A stretch of 64,000 nucleotides of DNA from Trinickia caryophylli (GCF_034424545.1 NZ_CP139971.1:62001-126000); one strand, 5' to 3'; shown: positions 45,378 through 54,698, numbered from the stretch's first letter. Translations and numbers: made by a program. Notes: generated by a model from the letters alone, not told the origin.

Positions 45378-45812
45378 TCAGCTCGCCTGGTTGTCGACCC
45401 CCGAGGGGCCGGCCGCCGGCTTGCGGCCGTCGATGGTGTTCAGATAATGCGCGAGCCCATCGATCTGGTCGGGCGTGATCGGCGCACCGAAGGCGCTGCG
45501 CATTTTCATGATCTCGGTTTTCCATTCGCTGACGGTGAGCGGCGGCTGACGCAGCACCATGCCAGTCGAATGACACATGACGCAGTTCGCATTGGCGATC
45601 TCGACGCCGGGCCCTGGTGGGAAGGTCGATTCGCCGGGCGGCAACGTGACGTTCAGAACCGCCAGGTGCACGGGCGGCGCGATGGCCTCCTGCCGGGCGG
45701 CTTGGGCGGCAATCGATTCGGGCAGGTAACGTTGCCCGACGACGCCGGCGATGGCGCCGATGACGATCGGCGCGCCCAGCATGAGCGCCATGCGCTTCAG
45801 TTTCGCGTTCAT
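45378..45812 (-). CDS. c-type cytochrome subunit of sulfite dehydrogenase (SorB-like)
   Basis: The 144-residue cytochrome has an N-terminal signal or anchor (residues 8-28) and one haem site CVMCHSTGM; LTVSEWKTEIMKMRSAFGAP is typical of SorB-like proteins paired with molybdenum sulfite dehydrogenases. It receives electrons from the adjacent molybdenum subunit, 13 bases upstream in the operon. It is the last gene of the operon and is closed by the bidirectional terminator. The likely acceptor is the cbb3-like oxidase encoded upstream. Confidence 0.85.
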   Translation of the reverse strand: MNAKLKRMALMLGAPIVIGAIAGVVGQRYLPESIAAQAARQEAIAPPVHLAVLNVTLPPGESTFPPGPGVEIANANCVMCHSTGMVLRQPPLTVSEWKTEIMKMRSAFGAPITPDQIDGLAHYLNTIDGRKPAAGPSGVDNQAS

Positions 45813-45825
45813 TGGTTTCTCCCTG

Positions 45826-47070
45826 TCAGGCCACGTCGACCTGAATCGACTCGATGACGTTGCGCATGAAGCCGGCGCCGTTCCAGTTCGGTGTGGGCGG
45901 CTGCGCCTGGCCGGTGGAATCGATCGCCCGGACCATCAGCGTCTGCTGGCCACGCTGGGGGAAGCTGACACTCGTTTGCCACTGCCGAAAGCTGTATTTT
46001 CCGTAGTCGTGTCCGAGCGACGTATCGGCCCATGTCCGGCCGCCGTCGACCGACAACTGCACACGCGCGAGCGCGTTGATGCCGCCGAACGCAATCCCGC
46101 GTACGACCGCCGGCTGACCGCTACCGATCTTGTCGCCGGTGCGCAGGTTCGTAAAGAACGAGCGGGGCAGCATGCGGTTGATCGGGATCTGCGGTACGTC
46201 CGTCTCACCGGGGTGGATATTGGCGAAGTGATTGTCTGGCACCTTATAAGCCTTGGCCGTCCAGAAATTATCGTCAGGACGGTCGAGCACTTCGATATCG
46301 GTCAGCATCTTGACCCAATACGTGGCGTACCAGCCGGGCACGATGAGCCGCAGCGGGTACCCGTTCAAAAGCGGCAGCGGCTCGCCGTTCATCGCATACG
46401 CCAGCATCACTTCGCCATCGCGCGCATGATCGACGGCAAGCGACTTCAGGAACTTCGGCGTTTGCGGAATCACACCCGAGTCCAGCCCGTCGAAGCGCAC
46501 CGCAACGGCGTTGCCGCGCACGCCGGCGTGGTCCAGCACGTCTTTGAGACGAACGCCCATCCACAGCGCATTGCCCATCGCGCCATTCGCCCACTGGCCG
46601 CCCGGCACGCGCGGATTGAAGAAGCCGCGCGAGTTGCCGGAACATTGATTGACCGCGGCAATCTCATAGCGCGGGAATTTGCGCATCAGATCGTCGAGCG
46701 TGAGGCTCAGCGTTCGCTTGACATGACCGCGAACGGCGAGCCTATACGTGGCGGGGTCGATCGACGTCGGGATGTTGGGAAGGTGCCAGCGCACGTAGAA
46801 GCGATCGTTCGGCGTGAAGACGCCGCGGTCGAAGACCTCGAAGGGCGTTTCCAGCAGCGGCGCACGCGTGCGCTGCAGAATCATCCCGGACTTTTGCGGC
46901 AGATCCGACGTGATCGGGCGGCGGCCGTTTTCGAACGGCAGATCGACGAATTCGCTTTGCGCGGCGCGTGCGAGCAACGGCGCGGCGAACGCGGCCGCGC
47001 CGAGCGCGCCCAGGCTGCCCAATAGCCTGCGCCGATGGCGCGAAACGGGATCGAAGTCGTGTTCGCTCAT
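45826..47070 (-). CDS. molybdenum sulfite dehydrogenase catalytic subunit (SorA/sulfite oxidase family)
   Basis: The 414-residue enzyme has a twin-arginine leader (RHRRRLLGSLGALGAA), the sulfite-oxidase fold with the molybdenum-binding cysteine in AAVNQCSGNSRGFF, and the C-terminal dimerisation domain (LARVQLSVDGGRTWADT). It oxidises sulfite to sulfate in the periplasm. Its ATG overlaps the stop of the P-type ATPase gene (ATGA), so the two are translationally coupled. The downstream cytochrome is its electron acceptor. The exact group (SorA versus SoxC-like) is not certain. Confidence 0.88.
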   Translation of the reverse strand: MSEHDFDPVSRHRRRLLGSLGALGAAAFAAPLLARAAQSEFVDLPFENGRRPITSDLPQKSGMILQRTRAPLLETPFEVFDRGVFTPNDRFYVRWHLPNIPTSIDPATYRLAVRGHVKRTLSLTLDDLMRKFPRYEIAAVNQCSGNSRGFFNPRVPGGQWANGAMGNALWMGVRLKDVLDHAGVRGNAVAVRFDGLDSGVIPQTPKFLKSLAVDHARDGEVMLAYAMNGEPLPLLNGYPLRLIVPGWYATYWVKMLTDIEVLDRPDDNFWTAKAYKVPDNHFANIHPGETDVPQIPINRMLPRSFFTNLRTGDKIGSGQPAVVRGIAFGGINALARVQLSVDGGRTWADTSLGHDYGKYSFRQWQTSVSFPQRGQQTLMVRAIDSTGQAQPPTPNWNGAGFMRNVIESIQVDVA

Positions 47071-49349
47071 GAAATCCTCCTGGTCGGTTCGATTGCGATG
47101 GACAAGGCTTGTGGGTAAGGCGGTGAGCCGCGCGACGAGGCGTGGCGTTGCGAAGGCGTGCGGGCGCGGCCTGCCAGACGCGCCGCATTGAACGTGACCG
47201 ATAGCGAGCTCGCGACCATCAATGCGGCGGCCGTGGCGGGCGACACGAAGCCGGCCACGGCCAGCGGGATCGCCAGCGCGTTGTAGACGGCTGCGGCGGC
47301 GAGGTTCTGATGCATGACTCGTGCGGTGCGGCGTGCGAGAAAGAGCGCCTCCTCGAGCTTCTCCACGCCGGCATCGACGAGCACGATCGAGGCGGCAGCC
47401 ATCGAGGCCGGCGACGCGCTGCCCACGGCGATGCCAACATCGGCGGCAGCGAGCGCTGGCGCGTCGTTCAAACCATCGCCGACGAAGGCGACCTTGCCGT
47501 TGCCGGCGCGCTGTGCGGCTACGATCCGCGCGGCCTTTTGCTCGGGCGTGTGCGCGGCGAAGATTGCGATATCGCCGATGCCCACGGCCTCGGCAATGGC
47601 GCGGGCGACCTGTTCGCGGTCGCCGGTGAGCATCGCGATCGTGGCGCATTGCGCGCGCAGCGCCGCAAGTGCGCGCCGCGCGCCCTCGCGTGGACGGTCG
47701 GCGAAGCCGAGCATGCCGCGCCATCGACCGTCGCGCGCGACGTGGACGGCCGTGGTCGAGTCGTCCACGTCGGGCACGGCCACGCCGCTGTTGCGCAAAA
47801 AACGGGCGGTGCCGGCGAGAATGCATTGACCAGCGGCGCCGTGCCACTCGACGCCGGCACCCGGCACGGCACGCGAGCTGCCCGCCGGGGCATCCACCGC
47901 TGCGGCGAGCCTCGTTGGCGGGACGAGCGCGCGGATGGCCGCGGCGATCGGGTGTTCGCTGCCGCGCTCGGCGAGCGCCGCCTCTTCTACGAGATCGCTG
48001 TCGCGCACGCCCGCGGCTGGCGATAGGCGAACGAGGTGGGGCTTGCCTTCGGTCAAGGTCCCGGTCTTGTCGAGAAAGAATATCGACAGACGACCCGCTT
48101 TTTCGATCGCCTCGACGTCGCGAAAGAGGATGCCTGCCCGGGCGGCCCGGCCCACGCCGGCGCCGAGCGCGAGCGGTACGGCCATTCCGAGCGCGCAAGG
48201 GCAGGTGATGACCAGCACCGCGACGGCGCGTTCGAGCGCGTCGGGCCCACTCATGCCCGACAACGCGCCGACGCAGAAGACGAGCAGCGCGATGAGCGCA
48301 ATGCCGGGCACGAGGCGGCGCGTAAAGCGCTCGGCGATGGCTTGCGAAGCGGTCTTTCGAGCGAGCATGGTGCGTACGCTGCGCGCGATTGCATCGACGC
48401 GCCGTTCTCCCCATTCGTGGTTCACGCGCACGAGTAATTCGCCCTCCGCGTTGAGCGTGCCCGCTTCGACGAAAGAGCCGGGGCCTACGCTGTCGAATTC
48501 GCTTTCGCCTGTGAGGAGAGACCGGTCGAGCGACGATCGGCCTTCGGTCACGATGCCGTCGAGCGGGAGACGCTCGCCCGGCAGTACGCGGATGATGCTG
48601 CCGCGGCTCACGCGCTTGGCGAGCATGACCGCTTGCGAGCCGTCCGTTCCGAGTACGCGGGCCGTCTGCGCCGGCAGCTCGAGCAGCGTCCGCACGGCAT
48701 CGGCGGTGCCGCTGCGCACCCGCGTTTCGAGCCACCGGCCGGCGAGCAGGAACGTGACGATCATGGCGGCGGAATCGAAATAGACGGTCGATTCGCCGCG
48801 CGCGAGCTGCACGATCGACAACAGACACGAGGCGCTCGCACCCATCGCGACAAGGCAGTCCATGCCCGGCACGCGAGCGCGCAGCGTGCGCCACGCGGCA
48901 CGAAAAAATGGCTGTGCGCAATAGGCGACCACGGGAAGCGTGGCCACGCCGGCCAGCACGGCGAGCCAGTAACGGACGGGCCCTGGCACCGTGGCGGTCG
49001 AGGTGAAATAGAGCGTGGTTTGCGCCGTCATCACCCACATCGAACAGAACGCGGCCACCGCGAGTCGGATGGCCAGATCCTGGAGCAGCGCGGCGGTATG
49101 CGCGCGACGCTCAGGCGCGTCGGACTCTGGCTCGCACACGTAGCCAAGCTTGGCTGCGGCTTCGAGCAGGCGTTCGAGCGACGTTCGGCGCGGGTCCCAC
49201 TCGAGCGTTGCGGATTCCGACGCAAAGCTCACGCGGGCATCGATGGTGCCGGGCTGCCGCTGCAATACGCGCTCAAGCGCATTGGCGCAGCTCGTGCACC
49301 ACATGCCGCGCACATCGAGCGTTGCGCTGTCGGGCGAAGCGGGTGTCAT
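47067..49349 (-). CDS. ccoI: copper-transporting P1B-type ATPase (CcoI/FixI type)
   Basis: The 760-residue ATPase has an N-terminal metal-binding domain with GMWCTSCANAL, eight membrane helices, the TGES actuator loop (LLTGESEFDS), the ion-channel CPC in TCPCALGMAVP, the phosphorylation site DKTGTLTEG and a hinge GDGLNDAPAL. The MWCTSCA metal site is typical of CcoI/FixI pumps, which supply copper for cbb3 oxidase assembly. It lies between the oxidase subunits and the sulfite enzyme. Start ATG 49349 is preferred over longer Arg-rich starts. Confidence 0.92.
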   Translation of the reverse strand: MTPASPDSATLDVRGMWCTSCANALERVLQRQPGTIDARVSFASESATLEWDPRRTSLERLLEAAAKLGYVCEPESDAPERRAHTAALLQDLAIRLAVAAFCSMWVMTAQTTLYFTSTATVPGPVRYWLAVLAGVATLPVVAYCAQPFFRAAWRTLRARVPGMDCLVAMGASASCLLSIVQLARGESTVYFDSAAMIVTFLLAGRWLETRVRSGTADAVRTLLELPAQTARVLGTDGSQAVMLAKRVSRGSIIRVLPGERLPLDGIVTEGRSSLDRSLLTGESEFDSVGPGSFVEAGTLNAEGELLVRVNHEWGERRVDAIARSVRTMLARKTASQAIAERFTRRLVPGIALIALLVFCVGALSGMSGPDALERAVAVLVITCPCALGMAVPLALGAGVGRAARAGILFRDVEAIEKAGRLSIFFLDKTGTLTEGKPHLVRLSPAAGVRDSDLVEEAALAERGSEHPIAAAIRALVPPTRLAAAVDAPAGSSRAVPGAGVEWHGAAGQCILAGTARFLRNSGVAVPDVDDSTTAVHVARDGRWRGMLGFADRPREGARRALAALRAQCATIAMLTGDREQVARAIAEAVGIGDIAIFAAHTPEQKAARIVAAQRAGNGKVAFVGDGLNDAPALAAADVGIAVGSASPASMAAASIVLVDAGVEKLEEALFLARRTARVMHQNLAAAAVYNALAIPLAVAGFVSPATAAALMVASSLSVTFNAARLAGRARTPSQRHASSRGSPPYPQALSIAIEPTRRIS

Positions 49350-49362
49350 GCGCGGGCTTTCC

Positions 49363-49956
49363 TCACGGATGCTTGAGTTCGTCTTCGCCTGCCCATGGCG
49401 TCGTGCGATTGCCGATCGTCGCGCGTTCCGCCTTGACGAGATCCGCCGCGAGCGCGGGTGATTTATTGCCGAAGCTCGATCGGACGTGTGAGGCGACGGC
49501 GGCGATCTGCGCATCGTCGAGCGTGGTGCCGAACGCCGGCATCGTTCCGTTGAAAGTGGCGCCGGCCACGGTGATCTTGCCCGTCACGCCGAGCAGCAGA
49601 ATGCGCGCGACGATCTTGGGATCGCCGTTGACCCACTCGGAGCCCGCAAGCGGCGGGAACACGCCGGGCAGGCCCGCACCGCTCGCCTGATGGCACGAGG
49701 CGCAGCGGCTCGCAAAGATCTGGGCGCCGTCGGGCGCGGCTACGGTCGCAGCCGAAGGGCTCGCGTTGGCCGCGGCGGCCGCGGGTTGCTCGCCAGGTCC
49801 GAGCGCCGGATTCAACAGAAAGTAGCTCACGCCCCAGACCAGCAGCCCGGCGGCCACGAGCCCCAGCAGCCACGGTACGGGATTGGCGCGCTCGAAGGGC
49901 TCCGCATGCTCGCGGGCCCGCACGGCGTTGACTTCGGCTTTGTCGTGTTTGCTCAT
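49363..49956 (-). CDS. membrane-anchored mono-haem cytochrome c (CcoP-like)
   Basis: The 197-residue protein has a membrane helix at about 28-47 and one haem site CASCHQASGAG; the methionine ligand is probably in NGTMPAFGT. Canonical CcoP carries two haems; only one is present here. It sits directly after the CcoO-like gene (4-base overlap), so it likely replaces CcoP as the electron-input subunit. The N-terminal charged segment before the helix resembles CcoP. Confidence 0.83.
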   Translation of the reverse strand: MSKHDKAEVNAVRAREHAEPFERANPVPWLLGLVAAGLLVWGVSYFLLNPALGPGEQPAAAAANASPSAATVAAPDGAQIFASRCASCHQASGAGLPGVFPPLAGSEWVNGDPKIVARILLLGVTGKITVAGATFNGTMPAFGTTLDDAQIAAVASHVRSSFGNKSPALAADLVKAERATIGNRTTPWAGEDELKHP

Positions 49957-50552
49957 TTCATTGCTCCCGACGAATCGGCAGGGGCCGGATAAGTGTGGTT
50001 AAGGGCGCTCAGGTATGTGACGAGGTCCAGCGCGTCCTGCGATGCGACCACCTGCTTGCCGTTGGCCGGGGCATAGCTCGGCGGCAGCTGAACGACGGTG
50101 TCGCCGGGACGTGCGCGGTCGATCACTTCGAAGAGGAACGGATACGCCGGCATCACGCTTGACGGCGAGACCGCGCGCGGCTGGTAAAGATGCGCGAGCT
50201 GCCACGCGGCGCTTGGCTGGCGTGCGCCGATGTTGAACAGGTCGGGGCCCGTGCGCGCCACGCCGAGCAGATGCGGATAGTCGTACGCGTAGTCGGCCGG
50301 CACCGATGGGCGCCCCCATCCGCGCAGTGCGTCGGGGCCGAGCGAGGCGGCGCGCGGCTGCTGCGAGTGGCAATAGACGCAGCCCATGTTCACGTAGGTG
50401 GCGCGCCCGCGCAATTGCGCGACCGTGTAAGGCTTGAGTGCCTCCGGAGGCGCCTCGTCGCGCAGTTGCCGGTACGGAAGCGCCACCAGCACGAGCGTTG
50501 CCATTGCGAGCATGATCAACGAGCCGACCGCGATCGTCAGAATGCGGTTCAT
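49953..50552 (-). CDS. ccoO: cbb3-type oxidase mono-haem subunit II (CcoO)
   Basis: The 199-residue protein has an N-terminal membrane helix (residues 5-27) and one haem site GCVYCHSQQPR with the CcoO-typical continuation DYPHLLGVARTGPDLFNIG. It passes electrons to CcoN. ATG 50552 starts two bases before the end of the CcoN frame's last codon region, so the genes are coupled. The length is normal for CcoO. Confidence 0.9.
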   Translation of the reverse strand: MNRILTIAVGSLIMLAMATLVLVALPYRQLRDEAPPEALKPYTVAQLRGRATYVNMGCVYCHSQQPRAASLGPDALRGWGRPSVPADYAYDYPHLLGVARTGPDLFNIGARQPSAAWQLAHLYQPRAVSPSSVMPAYPFLFEVIDRARPGDTVVQLPPSYAPANGKQVVASQDALDLVTYLSALNHTYPAPADSSGAMK

Positions 50553-50553
50553 G

Positions 50554-52242
50554 TCAGGCTCCCATGGAGAGTGCATTGCTCGGTAGCGAGGAGCCCGAGC
50601 GCGTCGTTTGCCGGCCGAACACCATGGCGAAGAAGTGATAGGCGAAGACGAAATGGCCGCCCGTCATCAGTGCGCCGCCGAGCGTGCGCGCCTGCAGATA
50701 TGGCGTGAGTACGCGGACCGAATCCATGAAGGGACGGGCCGGATCGAGCAGCGCGATACCCTGCAGGATGCCGCCGATCGTCAGCGACACGAAGTAGATG
50801 GCGAAGCCGGTCGCGGCGAGCCAGAAATGCAGGCGGATAAGCGCGGGGTACGGCCACTCTCGATCGAGTACGCGCGGCATCGCGAAGTAGATCGAGCCGA
50901 ACATGATCATCGAGAAAAAGCCATAGAGGCCCAGATGCGCGTGTGCGACCTTGTACTGCGTGAAATGGACGAGGCGGTTGAAGAAGGGCAGTGCCTCGAG
51001 CGAGCCCTGCAGCGAGACGAGCGTGTAGAGCACGGCGCCCAGCACGACGAAACGCAGCGTAGGGGAATGCTTCAACGCCGCGAAGTGCCCGACGACGGTC
51101 ATGTGGTGGTTCACGCCGACGGCCAGCACCGGCACGATCATCATCACGCTTTGCACGACCGAGACGCTTTGCAGCCATTGCGGCACGGGCCCGCCGAGCA
51201 GGTGATGAATGCCGGCTTGGCTGTAGAACATGGCGAGGGCCCAGAAGCCGACGAGCGAGAGGTGATACGAATAGATCGGGCGCCCGAGCACCTTGGCAAT
51301 GAAGTAGTAGGCGGCGGCGAGCCCGATCGGCGTGAGCCAGAGGCCGAGTACGTTGTGCGCGAACCACCAGTTGACGATGGCCTGCTCGACGCCGAAATGC
51401 ACGTAGGGCACTTTGGCGACGATATAGAGGATCGGAAACCAGAGCAGCGCGGCGGCGAGGTACCAGACGGAAACATACAGATGGTGGGTCGTGCGCCGCG
51501 CGATCGTCATGAGGAGCGGCACGGCCGTGAAGGCACCGCCCGCCGCGAGGAAGATACCGATCTGCCAGGGAATTTCGAGCCATTGCAGGCCGTCGGTCCA
51601 GCCCGAGAGAATGGCGGCGATGCCGGCAGCCACGCCTGCGTTCCAGAGCCACGCGCCGATTACGGCATAGCGCTGGCCGGCGAGCGGCGCTTTGAGCAGC
51701 CGCGGCAGCATCCACAGCGCGATGCCAATGCCCGCCATCGAGGCCCATCCATAGATGACCATGTTCAGATGAGCGGTACGCACGCGGCCGAACGTGAGCC
51801 ACGCCGACTGCGTGAGAAAGTCGGGCGACGTCAGCTTCTGCGAGGCGACGAGACCGGCGATGGAGCCCAATATCAGCCACACCACCGATGAGCTGAGAAA
51901 CGCGAAGGCCGGGCCGCGGCTCGACTCGTCCTGCTGGGCACGCGCAGCCAGTTCGGTAGCCAGCACCTTCGACGCTCCGCCGTCATCCGCGACCGAGTAC
52001 GCTTGCTCACGAGCATCGGCGCCTCGGCTCGCGGAATCGACCGAATGTTGAAGCGCGGCGCGATGCGAACGAGGAAGCGAGGGATCGTCGGTTTGGCCAA
52101 GTTCGCCTTCGGCAAAGATCACTTCGGCCGCATCGGGTCCTGCGCGCATCAGGCCGTTCATCTGCGCCCAAAGGAACATGAACAATCCGAGTACCGAGAT
52201 CAGGAACGACAATGCGAGCAGCGTGCCTATCGTGAAGTTCAT
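50554..52242 (-). CDS. ccoN: cbb3-like oxidase subunit I with CcoS-like N-terminal head
   Basis: The 562-residue protein from about residue 107 is a haem-copper oxidase subunit I of the cbb3 type: haem and CuB histidines in RTAHLNMVIYGW, WWFAHNVLGLWLTPIGLAAA, VNHHMTVVGHFAAL and YKVAHAHLGLYGF are all present, as is a tyrosine for the cross-link. It reduces O2 to water with high affinity. The first 55 residues (LGLFMFLWAQMNG, then a short acidic run) resemble the separate assembly factor CcoS/FixS, which is not otherwise encoded here. A polar linker of about 50 residues joins the two. It is the first gene of the operon. Confidence 0.87.
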   Translation of the reverse strand: MNFTIGTLLALSFLISVLGLFMFLWAQMNGLMRAGPDAAEVIFAEGELGQTDDPSLPRSHRAALQHSVDSASRGADAREQAYSVADDGGASKVLATELAARAQQDESSRGPAFAFLSSSVVWLILGSIAGLVASQKLTSPDFLTQSAWLTFGRVRTAHLNMVIYGWASMAGIGIALWMLPRLLKAPLAGQRYAVIGAWLWNAGVAAGIAAILSGWTDGLQWLEIPWQIGIFLAAGGAFTAVPLLMTIARRTTHHLYVSVWYLAAALLWFPILYIVAKVPYVHFGVEQAIVNWWFAHNVLGLWLTPIGLAAAYYFIAKVLGRPIYSYHLSLVGFWALAMFYSQAGIHHLLGGPVPQWLQSVSVVQSVMMIVPVLAVGVNHHMTVVGHFAALKHSPTLRFVVLGAVLYTLVSLQGSLEALPFFNRLVHFTQYKVAHAHLGLYGFFSMIMFGSIYFAMPRVLDREWPYPALIRLHFWLAATGFAIYFVSLTIGGILQGIALLDPARPFMDSVRVLTPYLQARTLGGALMTGGHFVFAYHFFAMVFGRQTTRSGSSLPSNALSMGA

Positions 52243-52654
52243 TTCGACAAAAACTCCGCATGAGAAAAGGTGCCCGGCGCGAGCGCGCAAAAGGTCGCAT
52301 CGTGCGTGGAAAAACGCGCGATGACGGATGCGCTCGATGAGCGGGTGCTGCTACCGTGGAGGAGGCTGGGTTTCAGCGAAGGGCAGCGAAGGGCAGTATA
52401 GGTATCGCGATTCGGTTTGTAATATTCAAATTCATCATCGCAGGCATACCTTTGCGATATACCTCAAGCGCGGTGCGGCTTTGCCGGGTATTTCGAGCGG
52501 CGCGAAATTGCCTGTCGTGCAAAAGCCGGCTATGCCGTGCTTTCTGAAAATCCGCGCCGATACATTCGTGATGCGCATTGCATTCGATGCCGCGCGAAGG
52601 CATGGAGTGGCGCCGCGTGCGCGGAAGCAGGACGTTATCGCGACCGGCAGTCCG
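52243..52654. promoter_or_regulatory. upstream region of the cbb3/sulfite operon
   Basis: These 412 bases hold no supported gene. A minus-strand TTACAA-16-TATACT (TATACT at 52395-52400) is a weak promoter candidate about 150 bases before ccoN. No clear FNR/ANR box is seen. A ten-base direct repeat CAGCGAAGGG x2 lies at 52374-52394. Confidence 0.35.
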
Positions 52655-53500
52655 TCATCGGCCTTGCCGGTGCTTTTCCGCGACGATCGTGGCAATGGCC
52701 TCGCTGTCGGCGGGCGACGCGGGTGCGAATACGATGAGCGTCAGGCCTTTCGCGGCATCGACGGAGAATGCCGAATATTCGAGCGTGACGAGCCCTGCGC
52801 GCGGGTGACGCAAGCGCTTGGTGCCGAAGCCGAAGCTGCCGACTTCATTGTCGGCCCACAGACGCCGGAAGTCCTCGCTCGTCGCCTGCAGTTCGGCCGC
52901 CAGTGCCGCAGCGTCGCCCGAGCCGCCTGCCCGCGCAACGTCGATGCGAAACACGGCAACGGCGGTACGCGCATTTTCCTCCCAATCGGGCAGGGCCGCG
53001 CGCACCTCGGCGCTGAGGAACAAGCGCCGCAGCACGTTGCGCTCGTTCGGCGGGAATTGGGCGTAATCGCTCAGCACGGCCGCCGCCGCGGCGTTCCAGG
53101 CCACGACATCCCAGGTCGCCGTTTTGACGATCGCGGGGCTTGCGGGCATGCCGTCGAGCACGCGCTGCAATGCGGGCGTAACCGGTGGCGGCGCGGTGCG
53201 GTGAACAGGGGGCGGCCGTTGCTGACCGAGCAGGAACAGCATCTCGCGGCCCGTTGCGTCGAGCTCGAGCGCGCGGGCAAGACGCTCCAATACCTCAGCG
53301 GAAGGGGGGCCGCCGCGGCCCTGTTCCAACCAGGTGTACCAGGCCACGCTGACATTCGCGCGTGCCGCGACCTCCTCACGCCTGAGGCCGGGCGTGCGGC
53401 GCCGGCCCTGGGTGTCGGGGCCGGGGTGCAGACGGGCACGGCGCTCGCGCAGGAAACTGCCGAGCGTGATGACCGGTTCGGGAAGCGTGGTCACTGCCAT
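52655..53500 (-). CDS. XRE-family regulator with MmyB-like domain
   Basis: The 281-residue protein has an HTH_3/XRE domain (LGSFLRERRARLHP, TPGLRREEVAARANVSVAWY, LEQGRGGPPSAEVLERLARA) and a C-terminal MmyB-like region (PAIVKTATWDVVAWNAAAAA, RHPRAGLVTLEYSAFSV) resembling a PAS-fold ligand pocket, as in other MmyB-like proteins, which often bind fatty acids. It is upstream of the oxidase operon region and could control it, but no site is proved. Confidence 0.88.
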   Translation of the reverse strand: MAVTTLPEPVITLGSFLRERRARLHPGPDTQGRRRTPGLRREEVAARANVSVAWYTWLEQGRGGPPSAEVLERLARALELDATGREMLFLLGQQRPPPVHRTAPPPVTPALQRVLDGMPASPAIVKTATWDVVAWNAAAAAVLSDYAQFPPNERNVLRRLFLSAEVRAALPDWEENARTAVAVFRIDVARAGGSGDAAALAAELQATSEDFRRLWADNEVGSFGFGTKRLRHPRAGLVTLEYSAFSVDAAKGLTLIVFAPASPADSEAIATIVAEKHRQGR

Positions 53501-53602
53501 CAGATATGCCTTGTCGATTGCGCGCGTGCGCTGCCGCTACTTTAGCGCGACGACGTAATACGCGTGCGGGGGCCAATGCGCCGTATTGACGGTCGAAAGT
53601 CG

Positions 53603-54238
53603 TCATGTCGCCGGTGCGTCGCTCCTATCGCTTGCCATGGCGAGGGCCAGCGCGTGATCGCGCACATCGGCGGGCCACGCCTGAACGAGCGCGTGCAACC
53701 GCGCCGCGTCATTGGCGAACAGCGCTCGCACCGCCTCCTCGAAGCCGGGCAGATCGCCCGCCATCGCCGACATGAAATGGTAGGCGCGCTCTTGTGACCG
53801 GCGTTGCCTGTCTTTGTCCGCATACGTACGCCGCGCTTCGTCCACGAGCTTGCGAAGGGCGACCGACGCGCCGCCGGGCTGGCTCGCGAGCCACTCCCAA
53901 TGCCGCGGCAGCAGCGTGACCTCGCGCGCCACGACGCCGAGCTTCGGCCGGCCGCGGCCGCGTGGCTCGCCGGCCGCAGGAGGCGACGAGTCACGCGCGG
54001 CCGCCGTTTCGAGCGGTGGCTCCTCGCCTGCGGCGAAACGGGCGGCGACTTCCTCGTCGGTGCCGCGCGTGTCGATATCGAGGGGCCGGCCGGTTTCGTC
54101 GTCGAATACCCAGAGCGGGCTCGCCGCATCTTGCTTCGCGGCGTGCTTGATCGCGAGTGCGACCGCTTGCAGCGAACCCGACGCAATACGCCGGTGCCCG
54201 GCGAATGCCGTGAACGAGTGAAGGAGCATGTCTGCCAC
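53603..54238 (-). CDS. DUF2239 protein
   Basis: The 211-residue protein matches DUF2239: FTAFAGHRRIASGSLQAVAL, WVFDDETGRPLDIDTRGTDE, GRPKLGVVAREVTLLPRHWE and the helical end. The RGRGRPKLGVV segment resembles a minor-groove DNA-binding or nuclear-type basic patch. Function unknown. It shares a symmetrical divergent promoter with the FtsH-like gene. Confidence 0.85.
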   Translation of the reverse strand: MADMLLHSFTAFAGHRRIASGSLQAVALAIKHAAKQDAASPLWVFDDETGRPLDIDTRGTDEEVAARFAAGEEPPLETAAARDSSPPAAGEPRGRGRPKLGVVAREVTLLPRHWEWLASQPGGASVALRKLVDEARRTYADKDRQRRSQERAYHFMSAMAGDLPGFEEAVRALFANDAARLHALVQAWPADVRDHALALAMASDRSDAPAT

Positions 54239-54268
54239 CGTATGGTCTCGGAAGAGGATGAGGTTGTG

Positions 54269-54314
54269 TTTATACCCGGATGAAAATTGACTGTCAATAA
54301 CGCCCGGGTAAAAT
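54269..54314. promoter_or_regulatory. overlapping divergent sigma-70 promoters in a nested palindrome
   Basis: On the minus strand TTGACA, 17-base spacer, TATAAA is close to consensus and points to the DUF2239 gene. On the plus strand TTGACT, 16-base spacer, TAAAAT points to the FtsH-like gene. The two -35 boxes overlap in the palindrome TTGACTGTCAA (54287-54297), which lies centred inside TACCCGG (54273-54279) and CCGGGTA (54304-54310). A repressor or activator binding these repeats could control both genes. Confidence 0.85.
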
Positions 54315-54698
54315 TATCGACCCGATCGTACGGGCGTTCGAGGTGGCTGCCGAGCGCGTGCGCCAAGCTGACGATGTATCAATGCGATGGGCGCGCCGCC
54401 GGATTCGTGCGATGAAAGTCAATCCGACGTGCGACGACGACCTGTTCGCGCCGCGAAAAATCGAATGGATGGATTGACGGGAAAATCCACACCAATCCGG
54501 CGTTTGGCATTGCGTTGAACCAAGGCATAATTGCAGTGGTAAAGCGCGTATAAAGAGGGTCGAACGCGCCATTCCCCACCTGAAGCGCCACCGACAGGCG
54601 CGCCCGCGCGCCGAATCGATAGAAGCGTCTTTATTTTCTTCCGACAATAGGCGCATTGCGCCTTTTAATTCGGCCCTGTTTTGAGAATCGATTGACTG
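54315..54698. other. long leader upstream of the FtsH-like gene
   Basis: About 380 bases separate the symmetrical promoter from the FtsH-like start. No gene is seen. A second plus-strand promoter candidate, TTGGCA-16-CATAAT (54504-54531), could give a shorter leader. Confidence 0.4.

Noticed and set aside
47071..49038. An in-frame N-terminal extension of the sulfite enzyme of some 650 codons
   Set aside because: It runs through the ATPase gene in another frame; the Tat leader begins at 47070.
52401..52470. Possible FNR/ANR box upstream of ccoN
   Set aside because: TTTG-N7-CAAA is present but does not fit TTGAT-N4-ATCAA.
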